A stretch of 64,000 bases of DNA from Chrysemys picta bellii (Eukaryota > Chordata > Testudines > Emydidae), in NCBI RefSeq assembly GCF_011386835.1, contig NC_088791.1, positions 6,200,998 to 6,264,997 of the forward strand. Direction: 5' to 3'. The notes under the pieces were generated by a model. The model was given only the letters and a program-made list of their open reading frames with translations. It ran no database searches and was not told the origin of the DNA. How positions within the stretch are numbered: the stretch's first letter is position 1; every line of letters starts with the position of its first letter. This document shows, piece after piece, positions 1 through 11,189 of the stretch. A program made the translations under genes and the position numbers.

Positions 1-2662
1 TTTTATTTGTTTTAAACCTGCTACCTATTAATTTCATTTGATGACCCCTAGTTCTTGTATTATGGGAATAAGTAAATAACTTTTCCTTATCCACTTTCTC
101 CACATCACTCATGATTTTATATACCTCTATCATATCCCCCCTTAGTCTCCTCTTTTCCAAGCTGAAGAGTCCTAGCCTCCTTAATCTCTCCTCATATGGG
201 ACCCGTTCCAAACCCTTAATCATTTTAGTTGCCCTTTTCTGAACCTTTTCTAGTGCCAGTATATCTTTTTTGAGATGAGGAGACCACATCTGTACGCAGT
301 ATTCGAGATGTGGGCGTACCATCGATTTATATAAGGGCAATAATATATTCTCAGTCTTATTCTCTATCCCCTTTTTAATGATTCCTAACATGCTGTTTGC
401 TTTTTGGACCGCCTCTGCACACTGTGTGGACATTTTCAGAGAACTGTCCACGAGGACTCCAAGGTCTTTTTCCTCATTTCTTGTAGCTAAATTAGCCCCC
501 ATCATATTGTATGTATAGTTGGGGTTATTTTTTCCAATGTGCATTACTTTACATTTATCCACATTAAATTTCATTTGCCATTTTGTTGCCCAATCACTTA
601 GTTTTGTGAGATCTTTTTGAAGTTCTTCACAGTCTGCTTTGGACTTAACTATCTTTAGCAGTTTAGTATCATCTGCAAACTTTGACACCTCACTGTTTAC
701 CCCTTTCTCCAGATCATTTATGAATAAGTTGAATAGGATCGGTCCGAGGACTGACCCTTGGGGAACACCACTAGTTACCCCTCTCCATTCTGAGAATTTA
801 CCATTTATTCCTACCCTTTGTTCCCTCTCTTTTAACCAGTTCTCAATCCATGAAAGGACCTTCCCTTTTATCCCATGGCAGCTTAATTTACATAAGAGCC
901 TTTGGTGAGGGACCTTGTCAAAGGCTTTCTGGAAATCTAAGTACACTATGTCCACTGGATCCCCCTTGTCCACATGTTTGTTGACCCCTTCAAAGAATTC
1001 GAATAGATTAGTAAGACACGATTTCCCTTTACAGAAACCATGTTGACTATTACTCAACAGTTTATGTTTTTCTATGTGTCGGACAATTTTATTCTTAACT
1101 ATTGTTTCAACTAATTTGCCCGGTACTGACGCTAGACTTACCGGTCTGTAATTGCCAGGATCACCTCTAGAGCCCTTTTTAAATATTGGCATTACATTAG
1201 CTAACTTCCAGTCATTGGGTACAGAAGCCGATTTAAAGGACAGGTCACAAACCCTAGTTAACAGTTCTGCAACTTCATATTTGAGTTCTTTCAGAACTCT
1301 TGGGTGAATGCCATCTGGTCCCGGTGACTTGTTAATGTTAAGTTTATCAATTAATTCCAAAACCTCCTCTAGTGACACTTCAATCTGTGACAGTTCCTCA
1401 GATTTGTCACCTACAAAAGCCGGCTCAGGTTTGGGAATCTCCCTAACATCCTCAGCCGTGAAGACTGAAGCAAAGAATCCATTTAGTTTCTCCGCAATGA
1501 CTTTATCGTCTTTAAGCGCTGCTTTTGTATCTCGATCATCGAGGGGCCGCACTGGTTGTTTAGCAGGCTTCCTGCTTCTGATGTACTTAAAAAACATTTT
1601 GTTATTATCTTTGGAGTTTTTGGCTAGCCGTTCTTCAAACTCCTCTTTGGCTTTTCTTATTACATTCTTGCACTTGGCAGCGTTTATGCTCCTTTCTATT
1701 TACCTCACTAGGATTTGACTTCCACTTTTTAAAGGAAGTCTTTTTATCTCTCACTGCTTCTTTTACATGGTTGTTAAGCCACGGTGGCTCTTTTAGTTCT
1801 TTTACTGTGTTTCTTAATTTGGGGTATACATTGAAGGTGGGCCTCTATTATGGTGTCTTTAAAAAGCGCCCATGCAGCTTGCAGGGATTTCACTTTAGTC
1901 ACTGTACCTTTTAACTCCTGTTTAACTAACCCCCTCATTTTTGCATAGTTCCCCCTTTTGAAATTAAATGCCACAGTGCTGGGCTGTTGAGATGGTCTTC
2001 CCACCACAGGGATGTTGAATGCTATTGTATTATGGTCACTATTTCCAAGCGGTCCTGCTATAGTTACCTCTTGGACCAGCTCCTGCGCTCCACTCAGGAC
2101 TAAATCTAGAGTTGCCTCTCCCCTTGTGGGTTCCCGTACCATGAACCATGCTCCATGAAGCAGTCATTTAAAGTATCGAGAAATTTTATCTCTGCATTTC
2201 GTCCTGAAGTGAAATGTTCCCAGTCAATATGGGGATAATTGAAATCCCCCACTATTGTTGAGTTCTTAATTTTGATAGCCTCTCTAATTTCCCTTAGCAT
2301 TTCATCATCACTATCACTGTCCTGGTCAGGTGGTCGATAATAGATCCCTAATGTTATATTCTTATTAGAACATGAAATTACTATCCATAGAGATTCTATG
2401 GAACATGTGGATTCACTTAAGATTTTTACTTCATTTGATTCTACATTTTCTTTCACATATAGTGCCACACCCCCCCCCCCCCCCCCCCCGCACGACCTGT
2501 TCTGTCCTTCCGATATATTTTGAACCCCGGAATGATTGTGTCCCATTGATTGTCCTCGATCCACCAGGTTTCTGTGATGCCTATTATATCAATATCCTCC
2601 TTTATCACAAGGCACTCTAGTTCACCCATCTTATTATTTAGACTTCCAGCATTTGTGTACAA
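1..2662 (-). pseudogene. CR1 ORF2 (endonuclease-reverse transcriptase), frameshifted in the endonuclease half, RT open
   Basis: ORF2 encodes an APE-type endonuclease followed by a reverse transcriptase. The endonuclease part shows the GDFNYPHIDW motif (about 2225-2255). Its frame changes at a run of 20 C at 2470-2489 (G on the coding strand), again near 2106-2142, and again between about 1690 and 1860. From about 1690 to the window edge I read no stop on the minus strand. That stretch contains the conserved RT blocks, including SPGPDGIH near 1305-1330, GSRGDPGNYRPVSL near 1135-1175, QGSVLGPILFN near 735-765, and the catalytic FADD at about 672-683. The RT domain therefore looks intact while the endonuclease does not. 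Homopolymer shifts could be true mutations or assembly errors. Confidence 0.82.
2470..2489. repeat. 20-bp C homopolymer inside CR1 endonuclease
   Basis: Twenty consecutive C on the plus strand. It lies in a glycine-coding G run of the CR1 ORF2 and separates two reading frames. The CR1 copy at 11190-13252 has a shorter 9-bp G run at the equivalent place (11245-11253), also with a frame change. Confidence 0.95.
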
Positions 2663-2789
2663 GCACTTTAAAAACTTGTCACTGTTTATTTGTCTGCCCT
2701 TTTCTTATGTATCAGATTCTTTTTTATGTGAATGTTTATCATCTGATCTGGCCCTTACTTTATCCTCTTCCATCCTCTGCTCCTGACTA

Positions 2790-3742
2790 TAACCTGGAGA
2801 TTCTCTATCATTAGACTCTCCCCTAAGAGAAGTCTCTGTCCGATCCACATGCTCCTCTGCAGCAGTCGGCTTTCCCCCATCTCCTAGTTTAAAAACTGCT
2901 CTGCAACCTTTGTAATGTTAAGTGCCAGCAGTCTGGTTCCACTTTGGTTTAGGTGGAGCCCATCTCTCCTGTATAGGCTCCCCCCATTCCAGAAGTTTCC
3001 CCAATTCCTAATGAATCTAAACCCCTCCTCTCTACACCATCGTCTGTCTCATCCACGCATTGAGACTGTGAAGCTCTGCCTGCCTACCTGGCCCTGCACG
3101 TGGAACTGGGAGCATTTCTGAGAATGCCACCATAGAGGTCCTGGATTTCAGTCTCTTCCCTAGCAGCCTAAATTTGGCCTCCAGGACGTCTCTCCTACCT
3201 TCCCTATGTCATTGGTACCTGCATGTACCACGACCACCGGCTCCTCCCCAGCACTACACAAGTCTGTCATCACAAACCCAGCTATCTACGTTTCTAATGA
3301 TCGAATCTCCCAATACTAATACCTGCCTTTTCCTAGCGACTGGAGTTCCCTCCCCTGGAGAGGTAACCTCAGTGCGAGAGGCAACCCCAGCACCATCTGG
3401 AAGGAGAGTCCCAACTATGGGAAGGTTTCCCTCTGCTCCCGTTAACTGCTCTACTTCCCTGGGCCTTTCATCCTCCTCAACAGTGCAGGGGCTGTCTGAC
3501 CGGAGGTGGGACAATTCTACAGTGTCCCGGAAAGCCTCATCAACATACCTCTCTGCCTCCCTTAGCGGCTCCAGTTCCACCACCCTGGCCTCCAGAGTCC
3601 GTACTTGATCTCTGAGGGCCAGGAGCTCCTTGCACCAAATGCACACATATGCCACCCACCCACGGGGCAGGTAATCATACATGCTACACTCAGTGCAATA
3701 AACTGGATAGCCCCCACTCTGCTGCTGGGCTTCTGCCTGCAT
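2790..3742 (-). pseudogene. CR1 ORF1, N-terminal half open, C-terminal half shifted
   Basis: The start ATG is at 3742-3740. The first 162 residues are open: a short Cys-rich segment with CTEC and CIWC pairs (possible zinc binding, about residues 16-38), then a Leu/Glu-rich stretch likely to form a coiled coil (about 40-75), then VLVLGDSIIRNVD (about 138-150), the start of the esterase-like domain typical of long CR1 ORF1 proteins. The frame then stops at about 3254. Further ORF1-like sequence continues in other frames to about 2800. CR1 ORF1 proteins bind RNA and act as retrotransposition cofactors. This one is truncated as read. Confidence 0.72.
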
Positions 3743-4089
3743 GGTCTCCTAGTTAATGAAGGGGTTGTTTAAAGCAAGAAGTTTTGAATGTAGTTTGGGC
3801 TATAGGTTTTAAGGGGAATAAAGGGTATAAGATAGAACCGGCAAGGGACCCGCACTCCCTTCCTGCTCCCCTTCCAAACTCCCTTGCGAAACTCTCTGTT
3901 AGCAGCCCCTGTTCGCAAAAGCAAAAGTTCGGTTATACAAACAAAATAGGTAAGAAATGCCTGCTGTGTGCAGCGTGGGGATTCCCACCAGGATGTACAG
4001 CTCATCATAGCTCAGTACGTCATCTCCTTTAAAGAGGCCTTTGCACCGTGTGAATCACATGCGGCCATCCCATTCCCTCCCAACCCACA

Positions 4090-4190
4090 GACCCGCAGCA
4101 GGGTTTGAGCCCCTGCCCATCAGAGCCCTATGCTGGGACCTCACTACTTGAGCGACAGGACCCTGGAGTAATTGCTAGCTCCTCTGTAGG
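4090..4190 (-). repeat. Possible degenerate tRNA-derived SINE fragment
   Basis: On the minus strand the order is CCTGTCGCTCAAGTAG, then GGTCCCA, then GGCTCAAACCCTG. This resembles tRNA A-box and B-box spacing in a decayed SINE and is similar in style to the one at 39838-39912. Weak, because no tail or target duplication was found. Confidence 0.3.
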
Positions 4191-4224
4191 CCTGACACCA
4201 GCGGAGGCCATGATAGACACACAA

Positions 4225-4425
4225 AAAAAAAGGGAAGGGTGGCTTTGTAGTTAACACAGTGGCCTATAACACAGGAGATCTGGGTTCCATTCCTGGCTCT
4301 ATCACAAACATGGTGTGTAACCTTGTGCACAAATCACTTAAGCTGTGTCTCACTTCCTCATCTAGAATGGAGATAATCTTTGCTGTCTTTTCTCTTTAGT
4401 TGCAAGCTCTCCAGGACAGAAATGG
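4225..4425 (+). repeat. MIR-like ancient SINE
   Basis: Contains an order typical of the MIR core: an 'aggagatctgggttc' tRNA-like B-box segment, then 'gctctatcacaaa', then 'gtgtgtaaccttgtgcac' and 'tcctcatctagaatgg'. MIR (CORE-SINE) is an ancient amniote SINE. The divergence from consensus fits an old copy. Confidence 0.7.
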
Positions 4426-4447
4426 CCTTATTTGGGTGGGTGGGAGT

Positions 4448-4626
4448 AGATGAATAGCTCAGTGGTTTGCGCATTGGCCTGCTAAACCCAGGCTTGTGAG
4501 TTCAATCGGGGGGGTATTTAGGGGATCTGGGGCAGAAAAAAAAATTGTTGGGGATTGGTCCTGCTTTGAGCAGGGGGTTGGACTAGATGACCTCCTGAGG
4601 TCTCTTCCCACCCTGATATTCTATGA
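4448..4626 (+). mobile_element. tRNA-derived turtle SINE with CR1-like tail
   Basis: The 5' part 'aatagctcagtggtttg' corresponds to a pol III A box and 'gtgagttcaat' to a B box. The 3' part, ending in 'cctgatattctatga', matches the 3' end of turtle CR1 elements, as known for the tRNA-Lys-derived SINEs of cryptodire turtles, which are mobilised by CR1. An internal run of 9 A (about 4535-4545) is specific to this copy. Confidence 0.9.
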
Positions 4627-6061
4627 CAACCCCAATGGGCTACACAGCTATTTACTAGTCACCAGTGGAACGCTAGTGCTCAGGAATCCTGGAGTCTCTC
4701 CCTGGCTCCGGGAGAGGTTAGCATAACTAAACCAGCTTTGGTTCTCCACTCTGAAAACCAGTGCAGGGCGTGGATCAGATCCGGGTTTGTCCTGCCAGAG
4801 ACCGGGTCGGGGCCAGCGGTGAGCTGCTATGAACTCACTCCCATAGTACTCTTTTAAATGTTGGTGTGGTGGGGTCATGCAGCAGCTGCCAGCATAGGCT
4901 GGGGTTCGTGGCATTGGGCAATATGTGCATGGGACTAAGAACAGCAGCTAGACGGGAGATCTGAACTCTGGAACCCTCTTTCCCAACTTAGGGAAGTTTC
5001 CCGGAAGCTACAGGTGTCTCGCCGAGGGGAGCAGCTTCCTTCAGGATTCAAACAAAGGGTTTTCTTATTCCTGTGTCTCTAACCCGCTGCTACAGAAAAC
5101 AGGATTAATAAGGGATAAAGCTCCTACACCTTGGAGGCTGGTTCAGGGATATGGAAAAGACGTGCAGTAATAGGACTATGGGGGGAGTGACAGGGTGTCA
5201 CTGTCCACCCCACACAAGGCCTAAAGGTGGTAGGTGGGCCAGTTAACTGCCCAGGCTGCACCCGGAGGAGCAGCCAGGGAGCAGGGGTTGATTAAATGAG
5301 GCTGAGCTCCAAGGCGTAGTTTAGGACAGAATTGTGCAGGGCCTTGCACTTGAGGCAGCAGAGGAGGAGCCGCCCGGGAGAGGTCCGGGACAGCCAGACT
5401 GGAGCCCGTCTGATCGTTTTAGCACGTGCTGGACGGAGGCAGTGTAGGTGCGAGTGGGGACACGGGCGGACGTTTTACCTGGGTGGACAGACAAAGGGGT
5501 GGATTTTCAAAATGCCGGGGAAGAGAAGTAGGAAGATGTTTGTATTGAGGCTTCTGTTTCCCTCCGTCGTTTGAGAGCCACACCTCGCCGTGTGCTTTGC
5601 GCCATATACTGACTCCACGGTTCCCCCTCCCCCATTCTGTACGGGTCCATTTTCATTCTTTAGCCTATAGCCAGGCTTGGAGGGGGCTGTGGTGGGAGGG
5701 GAGGGGTGATGGGGAGTGAGAACAGCCCCCTCCCAACAACTCTCACAGGCTGGGTTTTGAACCCACAGACCAAGCACTGGCCGGGTACAGAGAGGCAGGC
5801 GGCAGGGCTGGGTGCATTTACGTATCTATAGAAAGTTGAGTGAGAGCACGGAGCCGGCTCCAGGAGCCACTGCCCTGCTGCATAGCGTCCCAGTCCCACC
5901 CTAGCAGCAACGAGACCCATTGCTGCTAGGGTGGGAGCCGCCCCCCCATGACACGGGGTTGCCAGTCAGGGACATTGAGGACAAGAGTGTTTGAAAAGCA
6001 AACAGTCGGACTTTTTCCAGTTTGGTAAAACGGTAGCAAGAGAGTAGATAGTTCAGCTTAC
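4627..6061. other. No gene recognised
   Basis: Only short unsupported frames are seen. About 5180-5330 ('acagggtgtcactgtcc' onward) reads like an interspersed repeat or LTR fragment, but I could not place it in a family. 5625-5720 is G/C-skewed non-coding DNA. Confidence 0.5.
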
Positions 6062-6122
6062 CTGCCACAAGGACAACGGAAAATAATCCAGCCAATACCC
6101 AAACGCTGCTGTGCGCTGCCAT
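6062..6122 (-). CDS. Candidate first coding exon encoding a signal peptide
   Basis: On the minus strand an ATG at 6122 opens a 20-residue hydrophobic leader, MAAHSSVWVLAGLFSVVLVA. One base of a split codon follows, then a consensus donor (CAG|GTAAGC, donor GT at 6061-6060). The exon therefore ends in phase 1, the usual phase of introns that precede immunoglobulin V exons. Any downstream exon would lie at lower coordinates; none was recognised between 6061 and the CR1 at 1-4030, so the rest of the gene is either outside the window or lost. It cannot be exon 1 of the V-set exon at 39125-39469, which lies upstream on this strand. It may belong to a secreted or membrane Ig-type gene, but a chance open frame is possible. 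Confidence 0.35.
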
Positions 6123-8319
6123 TTCTGTCGTTGGTTTTCAGACCCTCTTCTGACCTGCTTGTTAAAAAAATAATAATAATAACGTAACCCCATCACATAC
6201 AGCTGCAGGGGTGTTGCACAGAAAGTCCAGACCCTCGTTATTAACCCGGCAAGCTGAGCCGCTTGGGAACAGAGGCCAGCTCAGCGCTTGGAGCATTTTA
6301 CAGGATAATTTATCAGTAACATTGTGGTCGTGCGTCAGGACCTCATCACGGACCAGGCCCCGTTGTGCGGTGCTGTGCACACCCAGGAGCAGACGTGCCC
6401 GTTGGGGCCAGGGACCGGCTACCCTGCAGCTGGCAGGGAGCCTCCCAGCCCAGGCAGACACACTCGCACCAGCGAGGCTCAAGCCAGCACGCTGAAAATA
6501 GCCGTGTGGGCCTTGCAGCTCCAGAGGAGACTCCAGTGAGCCACCTGCGCTCAGACCCGGGTCAGGTGGGCTTGAGGGCCAAGTTATGCCACAACAGCTA
6601 CATGACTCTGCATATGGCACAATGTCTGAGCCTGACTGCCCACAGCTGTGTCCAATGACAAGGCCGAGCACTGGTTGGTCATCGGTGTTAGGCCAGGAGG
6701 AAACACGTCCAGCATCACTGGGCTGAACTCGTATGGGGTGATGCAATACTGAATACATTTGTCCTGGACTATGCCATCTCCTCCTGCACACGGGCCCCAC
6801 GCAGGTTGTGCACGTCTCACAGATATGAATGCACTGGTGTGCAACCCCGTCTGTCCCCAGCCCCCTAATCTCCCCACATTCGTGTGCTCCCCACCCCTGC
6901 AATGTCCAAGCATCCATCTCTCACAATGTAAGATGGGGCATCGTTTTAAAAGCCAAGCAGGAGAATCCTTAGATACCACAGTGGTGGCTGCAATCAAAAC
7001 CTTTGAATGGGACAGACATCAGGGGACAGACGGACTCAAGTCCCCCAGGCCAGACTCACCCCTCCAGCCTCTGGGAGAAGGGATTTTGCTGCCTGTTTAT
7101 ACTGACGTGTGAACAAAGTTATAAACAAAAATGACAAAAATGGGGGGAGGGGGAAATCAAGAAAAAAATCTCTCTCTGTCAGGGGGAGGGGAGAGAGAAG
7201 AATGCAAGGAAAAGAACCAGGAAGCAATGCAAAAAAAGAGAGAAAGAGAAACACTGAGAAAAAAGGCAGAGAGCGAGAAAAGAACCCAAGGGAGAAAAGG
7301 TGAAGGGTGGAGGGAGAAGCGAGGGAAAAAGAGCTGGGCTCAGAGGGGTTAAACCCGGTTCAGACAAGCCTGGGTCCCCCACACTTACATCTGAACTTCC
7401 CTGGGCTCTGGAGTGTGGGGCGGGCTAAGGCCGCTGCTGGAGGTGAGGAGCGACACACAACATAGGTGCTAGAACTATGGGTGCTGCTGCACCCCCAGCT
7501 GGAAGTGGTAATAAACGCCAAGTATGTGGTTTCCGCCTTCCGCGCCCCCACTCTAAGAACTGTTCCAGCACCACTATAGGACAGCCCCCCCCCATAGCTG
7601 TGTCCATGTACAAGTGAAGTCATCAGTCCTTGTTCCCTTCCCTGTTCTCTGTCGGCTGATGCTCAGTCCCTGGGGGTGGGGCTGTTTTCTCCACTTGCTT
7701 TTTAATCAAACCAGTTCCAAGCTCTGCACACACGTGCTGCATTTCAGTGTAAGAGCCGCTTACTTCAATTTAGCTTAAGCCAATTCCTAATGAAACAAGC
7801 CTGGTTTAAGGGCTCCACACAGCCCTTTGCAACAGCTTAGCCATGCGCTTGGGGCAATGCGAGGCAACCCCAGCAACTTTCTAATGTAAACGAGATACTT
7901 AGCCAGGTCCTGCCCCTCCACAGGTTTCACACGGAGAGGCAGGGACATGGACTGGCACTTGCATCCCATTTGATCAGTCCGCCCTGCTGTTCTCACAGCT
8001 TCCTATGGGCACGCTTGGAAAATGCAGCCAGGTCTCCGTGCACAAACCGCGCGGATTCCCAGGCATCCATGATGTGCCTCTCAAATCTCCTGGCACAAGT
8101 CCTCTCTTGCTTACAATCGCTTCCACGCGGGAGTCAACACACACGCGTGAGTATGAAGTAGAGACCAGCAGCGCGCCCATTCCGCACAACATGGGCCATA
8201 CAGACGCCAAGTGCGAACAGATGCCGCCCCCGCTGGGCACAGAAATCAATTCACCTCCTGCCCCCCAGACTGGCACTGATGGGAAACGAGCCCGTGACCA
8301 CCGGCTGCCACAGGCGATC
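6123..8319. other. No gene recognised; non-coding with simple-sequence tracts
   Basis: Contains an ATA/ATAA-rich microsatellite (6163-6183) and a 200-bp polypurine tract (listed separately). The many short open frames have no recognisable domains or splice context. Confidence 0.5.
7130..7345 (+). repeat. Polypurine (A/G) tract
   Basis: More than 200 bp that is almost entirely A and G on the plus strand, interrupted by a short 'tctctctctgtc' pyrimidine stretch near 7168-7180. Its translations (Lys/Arg/Glu-rich plus strand, Pro/Leu/Phe-rich minus strand) are low-complexity artefacts. Confidence 0.85.
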
Positions 8320-8534
8320 GGGGTTTAAGAAGCCAGAGACACTCGGCAGAAGTTTAGCGAGAGGGAACCGACCCGGCGGCTGACGCGGGAGCCGGAAGCC
8401 CAGTTCCAGCCGCAGGGGCGGGGGACAGCGGGGGAGGTGCCCTGAGGAAGGGGGTCGGGATGGGGGCGGGTGTCTCCCCCCAACTCCCCGCAGCTCGGAG
8501 CCGGGGGCAGGACAGGGGCAGGTCTGTGCAGCCG

Positions 8535-8573
8535 GTGTAGCCCCACAAAATGCTCTGCTCCCGTTTTGCTATT
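8535..8573 (+). repeat. 39-bp segment shared in inverted orientation with 14909-14950
   Basis: 'gtgtagccccacaaaatgct' followed by 'ctgctcccgttttgcta' recurs as its reverse complement, with about two mismatches, at 14909-14950. The region 8535-10740 therefore shares a repeated element with 13530-14950, in the opposite orientation. Confidence 0.7.
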
Positions 8574-8581
8574 TTGGGTGT

Positions 8582-8616
8582 ACTGAGCATGCTCAGTCCA
8601 ACTGAGCATGCTCAGT
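8582..8616. repeat. Two tandem copies of a perfect 16-bp palindrome
   Basis: ACTGAGCATGCTCAGT occurs at 8582-8597 and again at 8601-8616, separated by CCA. Each copy is its own reverse complement. It lies in a GC-rich stretch (8320-9060). It could be a paired binding site for a dimeric factor or part of a transposon terminus; no function can be assigned. Confidence 0.9.
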
Positions 8617-9156
8617 AACCTTCGTTGTAGCCACTGCCCTCTCTCTGCCCTCTCTCTGCCCTTACTTCTGCTAACGATTTGCTCCCTCCTCTTTGGGGGG
8701 GTTAAAAGGATTAAGGGGGGCAAATCGCAGCGGGGGGGCTGTCAGGGTCTGAGCAGGGGGCAGAATTTTACTGGCCTGGGGGGTTCAAGCTACTGTAGCT
8801 AGCGGCAGAAGAGGGGCTGAAGGGCAAAAATCGGTGGTGGGGGGTGAGAGCCGGGGTTAAGCGGGGGAGGGGTGACACTGCCAGACCCCGTGCGGGTACA
8901 AAACCCCCGTTTAGGGAGGGGGAGGGGGGGGAACAGTGACCCCGTGGGATGAGCCACACACTGTGCTCGCTAATCTAGGGGTGTGTGGGGGGGGCAGAGG
9001 CTGTTTTTGTTGTTCTCACAGGGACGCTGCATGTCAGCCTCGGAGCAGGGGGCGGGTTCCTGGGGCTGGGGTCTTAAAGGCACAGGCCTCCAATTCCTAG
9101 CCTGTCAAAGATTAATCAACGCAGCTCCTCTCTATCCTATACAAGTGTTGCAGGGC

Positions 9157-9661
9157 CAGGGCCGCCCAGACGGGGGGGGGGGGCCAAGTGGGGCAATTTT
9201 CTGCAGGGGCCCCCACGAATATGTCGGAGGCTGCCCCCGCCTCCGTCTTCCCCCGGTGTCTCAGCGTGCCGCGTCCGGGAGCGGCCCTGGCGCACTGCAG
9301 CGCGGTGGCTCCAACGCGGTCCGGGGCCGCTCCTGGTCGCAGCACACTGAGGCTCCAGGAGAGGGGGTAAGCGCCATGGTAAGGTGTGGGCCCCCCCCCC
9401 GACCCCATCCTAACCATCACCATCACCCAGCAACAGCCCATTATGTAATTGCAAATGTATACATCCCATTAAAGCATTGAATGTTTTTAAATAATGTATT
9501 TCGTGTATTTTCAAATTATTACAAATTAATTTTTGAATGTATGTCACTGGTTATTTTTTACATTTCAAAATACATGTTACTATAGTATTGCAACTGTTTT
9601 TATGGAAGGGGCCCCCAAAATTGCTTTGACCCAGGCCCCCTGAATCCTCTGGGCAGCCCTG
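9157..9661 (+). mobile_element. Non-autonomous hAT-like element, copy 1
   Basis: The left end CAGGGCCGCCCAGA and right end TCTGGGCAGCCCTG are inverted repeats with one mismatch. The flanking 8-mers tgcagggc (9149-9156) and tacacggc (9662-9669) agree at 6 of 8 positions, compatible with an aged 8-bp hAT target duplication. The interior has no transposase frame. The AT-rich 3' part (9425-9600) is shared with 13264-13505 and, inverted, with 15380-15620. Confidence 0.75.
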
Positions 9662-10319
9662 TACACGGCTACGTTACTGATCCAGCCAGGAGACTGAATG
9701 CGGTGAAATATTGTACAGACACCCCCTCCCTCCAACTCTGCCTCTCACATTTTGAATATGTAAAAGTGTCTTCTATCAGTTTCTATGCCTATATGAAATC
9801 ACTGCAGTTCATTTCTCTTATATAACGTGCTGAGTTGCTAACTCCCTCCCAGAGCCCACATGTCTGCACCCCCTCCTGTACCCCAATCCCATGCCCCAGG
9901 TCAGAGCCTGCACCCCTCACTCAAACTACCCAAACTACCTATAGCCTGCAACCCTCCTGCACCCCAACTCCATCCCAGAGCCTGCGCCCCAAAAAGGGAT
10001 GGATTAACTTTTTGTGGGCCTGGTGCTAAACATATTTGTGGTCCCCCAGGGGGGAAATGGGGACATGGGGCATGGGGGGCAGAGTCCTCAGAGCGACGGG
10101 CTGGCCGGGGGCAATGGGAGATGGGTCATGGCACGGCAGGAACAATCCTGCTCCACCTAGCCCAGTACAATGGCACTGTTTACAAACCGGGAGCTGCCAG
10201 ACGCACACTGGCCATCCCGGCCCTGTGCTCCCATCATGCTTCTTCCCCTTCGGGGCGGGCCCATGACCCCAAGGGTGATACCAGAGTGGCCCCTTTGGTC
10301 GATCTGCTTCCTCCTGGCT
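9662..10319. repeat. C-rich interspersed repeat with degenerate internal duplication
   Basis: No gene. 9840-9990 carries degenerate repeats of a phrase like 'cagagcctgcaccccctcc' with 'caccccaactcc'. This is a common style of turtle interspersed repeat, but the family could not be fixed. Confidence 0.5.
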
Positions 10320-10740
10320 AATGTGACAAATTGATCTATTGTACGATTGAGGCGCGCTGTTTCACGTATTTGTGTGTGAGTCCGTGAAAAGGGAGGTAAG
10401 CTTTGGGGGTACGGAGCATGCCCCTGAGCCCAAGGTGAGACCAGAGTGGCCCCTTTCATCGATCTGCTTCCTCCTGGCTAGCATGCCCCTGAGCCCAAGG
10501 TCATACCAGAGTGGCCCCTTCCATTTTTTCCACTGGCTTCCGCCTTCCTTATTTCCAATGACTTGTCTGCTCATGCACCTGTCACTGGTCCATGGGGTTG
10601 CGAATTAGGAGGGATGGGGTTTGTGGTCAAAAACACTCACGGTCTGCTTCCTCCTGGCTAATGTGCCAAATTGATCTCTATTGGTCAATTGAGGCGCACT
10701 GTTTCACGTTTTTGTGTGTGAATACGTGAAAAGACCCCCA
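10320..10740 (-). mobile_element. Repeat element copy related to 13530-14870, inverted
   Basis: 'gatctgcttcctcctggcta', 'atgcccctgagcccaaggt' and 'ccagagtggcccctt' appear here, and as reverse complements at 13600-13635 and 14560-14720. Only single copies of the minisatellite start (the complement of 'gaggaagcag') are seen here, against 13 in the expanded copy. It probably belongs to one non-autonomous transposon family. Confidence 0.65.
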
Positions 10741-11180
10741 CAAACCCCCATGCCCAGTGCCCTCCCACAGACCACTCTGAACCCCCCCAGATCCTCTCAC
10801 TGCCCAGTGCCCCCTAGCTGTAGACCCCCCACAGACCTCCGACAACTGCACAGTGCCCTGCCCCTCCCCGGCCAGAGCCCCCCTGCAGATTCCCTCACTG
10901 CCCAGTGCCCCCCACCGCCCCACTGCCACAACTGCACAGTGCCCCACCCAGACCCCTGCACACTTCCCAGTGCCCCAACACACACAGATCTTCCCACCCC
11001 TCACTGCACAGCACCCCCCCAGACCCACCTACTCTCCCACACCCTAACCCCCAGCCACAATACCCGGCCCTGATGGGAGGTGACTGTGTCTGCCAGGCTG
11101 AGCCGGCAGCGCAGCCACAGCTTGTCCTGGGGCAGGATAACTCCGGCCCTTGGGGGTGCAATCAGCCAGGCTGGCAGTCA
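10741..11180. repeat. C-rich degenerate tandem repeat
   Basis: Multiple variants of 'cactgcccagtgcccc' and 'cacagacc' phrases between 10735 and 11050. Low-complexity; open frames here are Pro/His/Thr-rich artefacts. No gene. Confidence 0.65.
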
Positions 11181-11189
11181 CGACTGGAA

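Larger units (their letters stand above)
1..4030 (-). mobile_element. CR1 LINE, almost full length, minus strand
   Basis: A CR1-family non-LTR retrotransposon read right to left: 5' leader about 3743-4030, ORF1 from 3742 downward, ORF2 endonuclease about 2660-2100, then reverse transcriptase running off the left edge. CR1 is the dominant LINE of turtles, birds and crocodilians and retrotransposes by target-primed reverse transcription. The 3' UTR and tail lie outside the window: the equivalent 3' sequence of the copy at 29708-31050 runs about 120 bp further. The 5' boundary is approximate, set where CR1-like leader sequence gives way to unrelated DNA. Copies with 5' leader and ORF1 are unusual because most CR1s are heavily 5'-truncated, so this one is probably fairly young. 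Confidence 0.88.

Noticed and set aside
4448..4626. tRNA gene
   Set aside because: Only A- and B-box-like parts, with a CR1-like tail; the same sequence occurs three times in the window, so it is a SINE.
7109..7382. Lys/Glu/Arg-rich frame and its Pro/Leu-rich complement
   Set aside because: Translation of a polypurine tract.
8320..9060. CpG-island promoter of a host gene
   Set aside because: GC-rich, but it shares segments with repeated elements and has no adjacent first exon; not supported.
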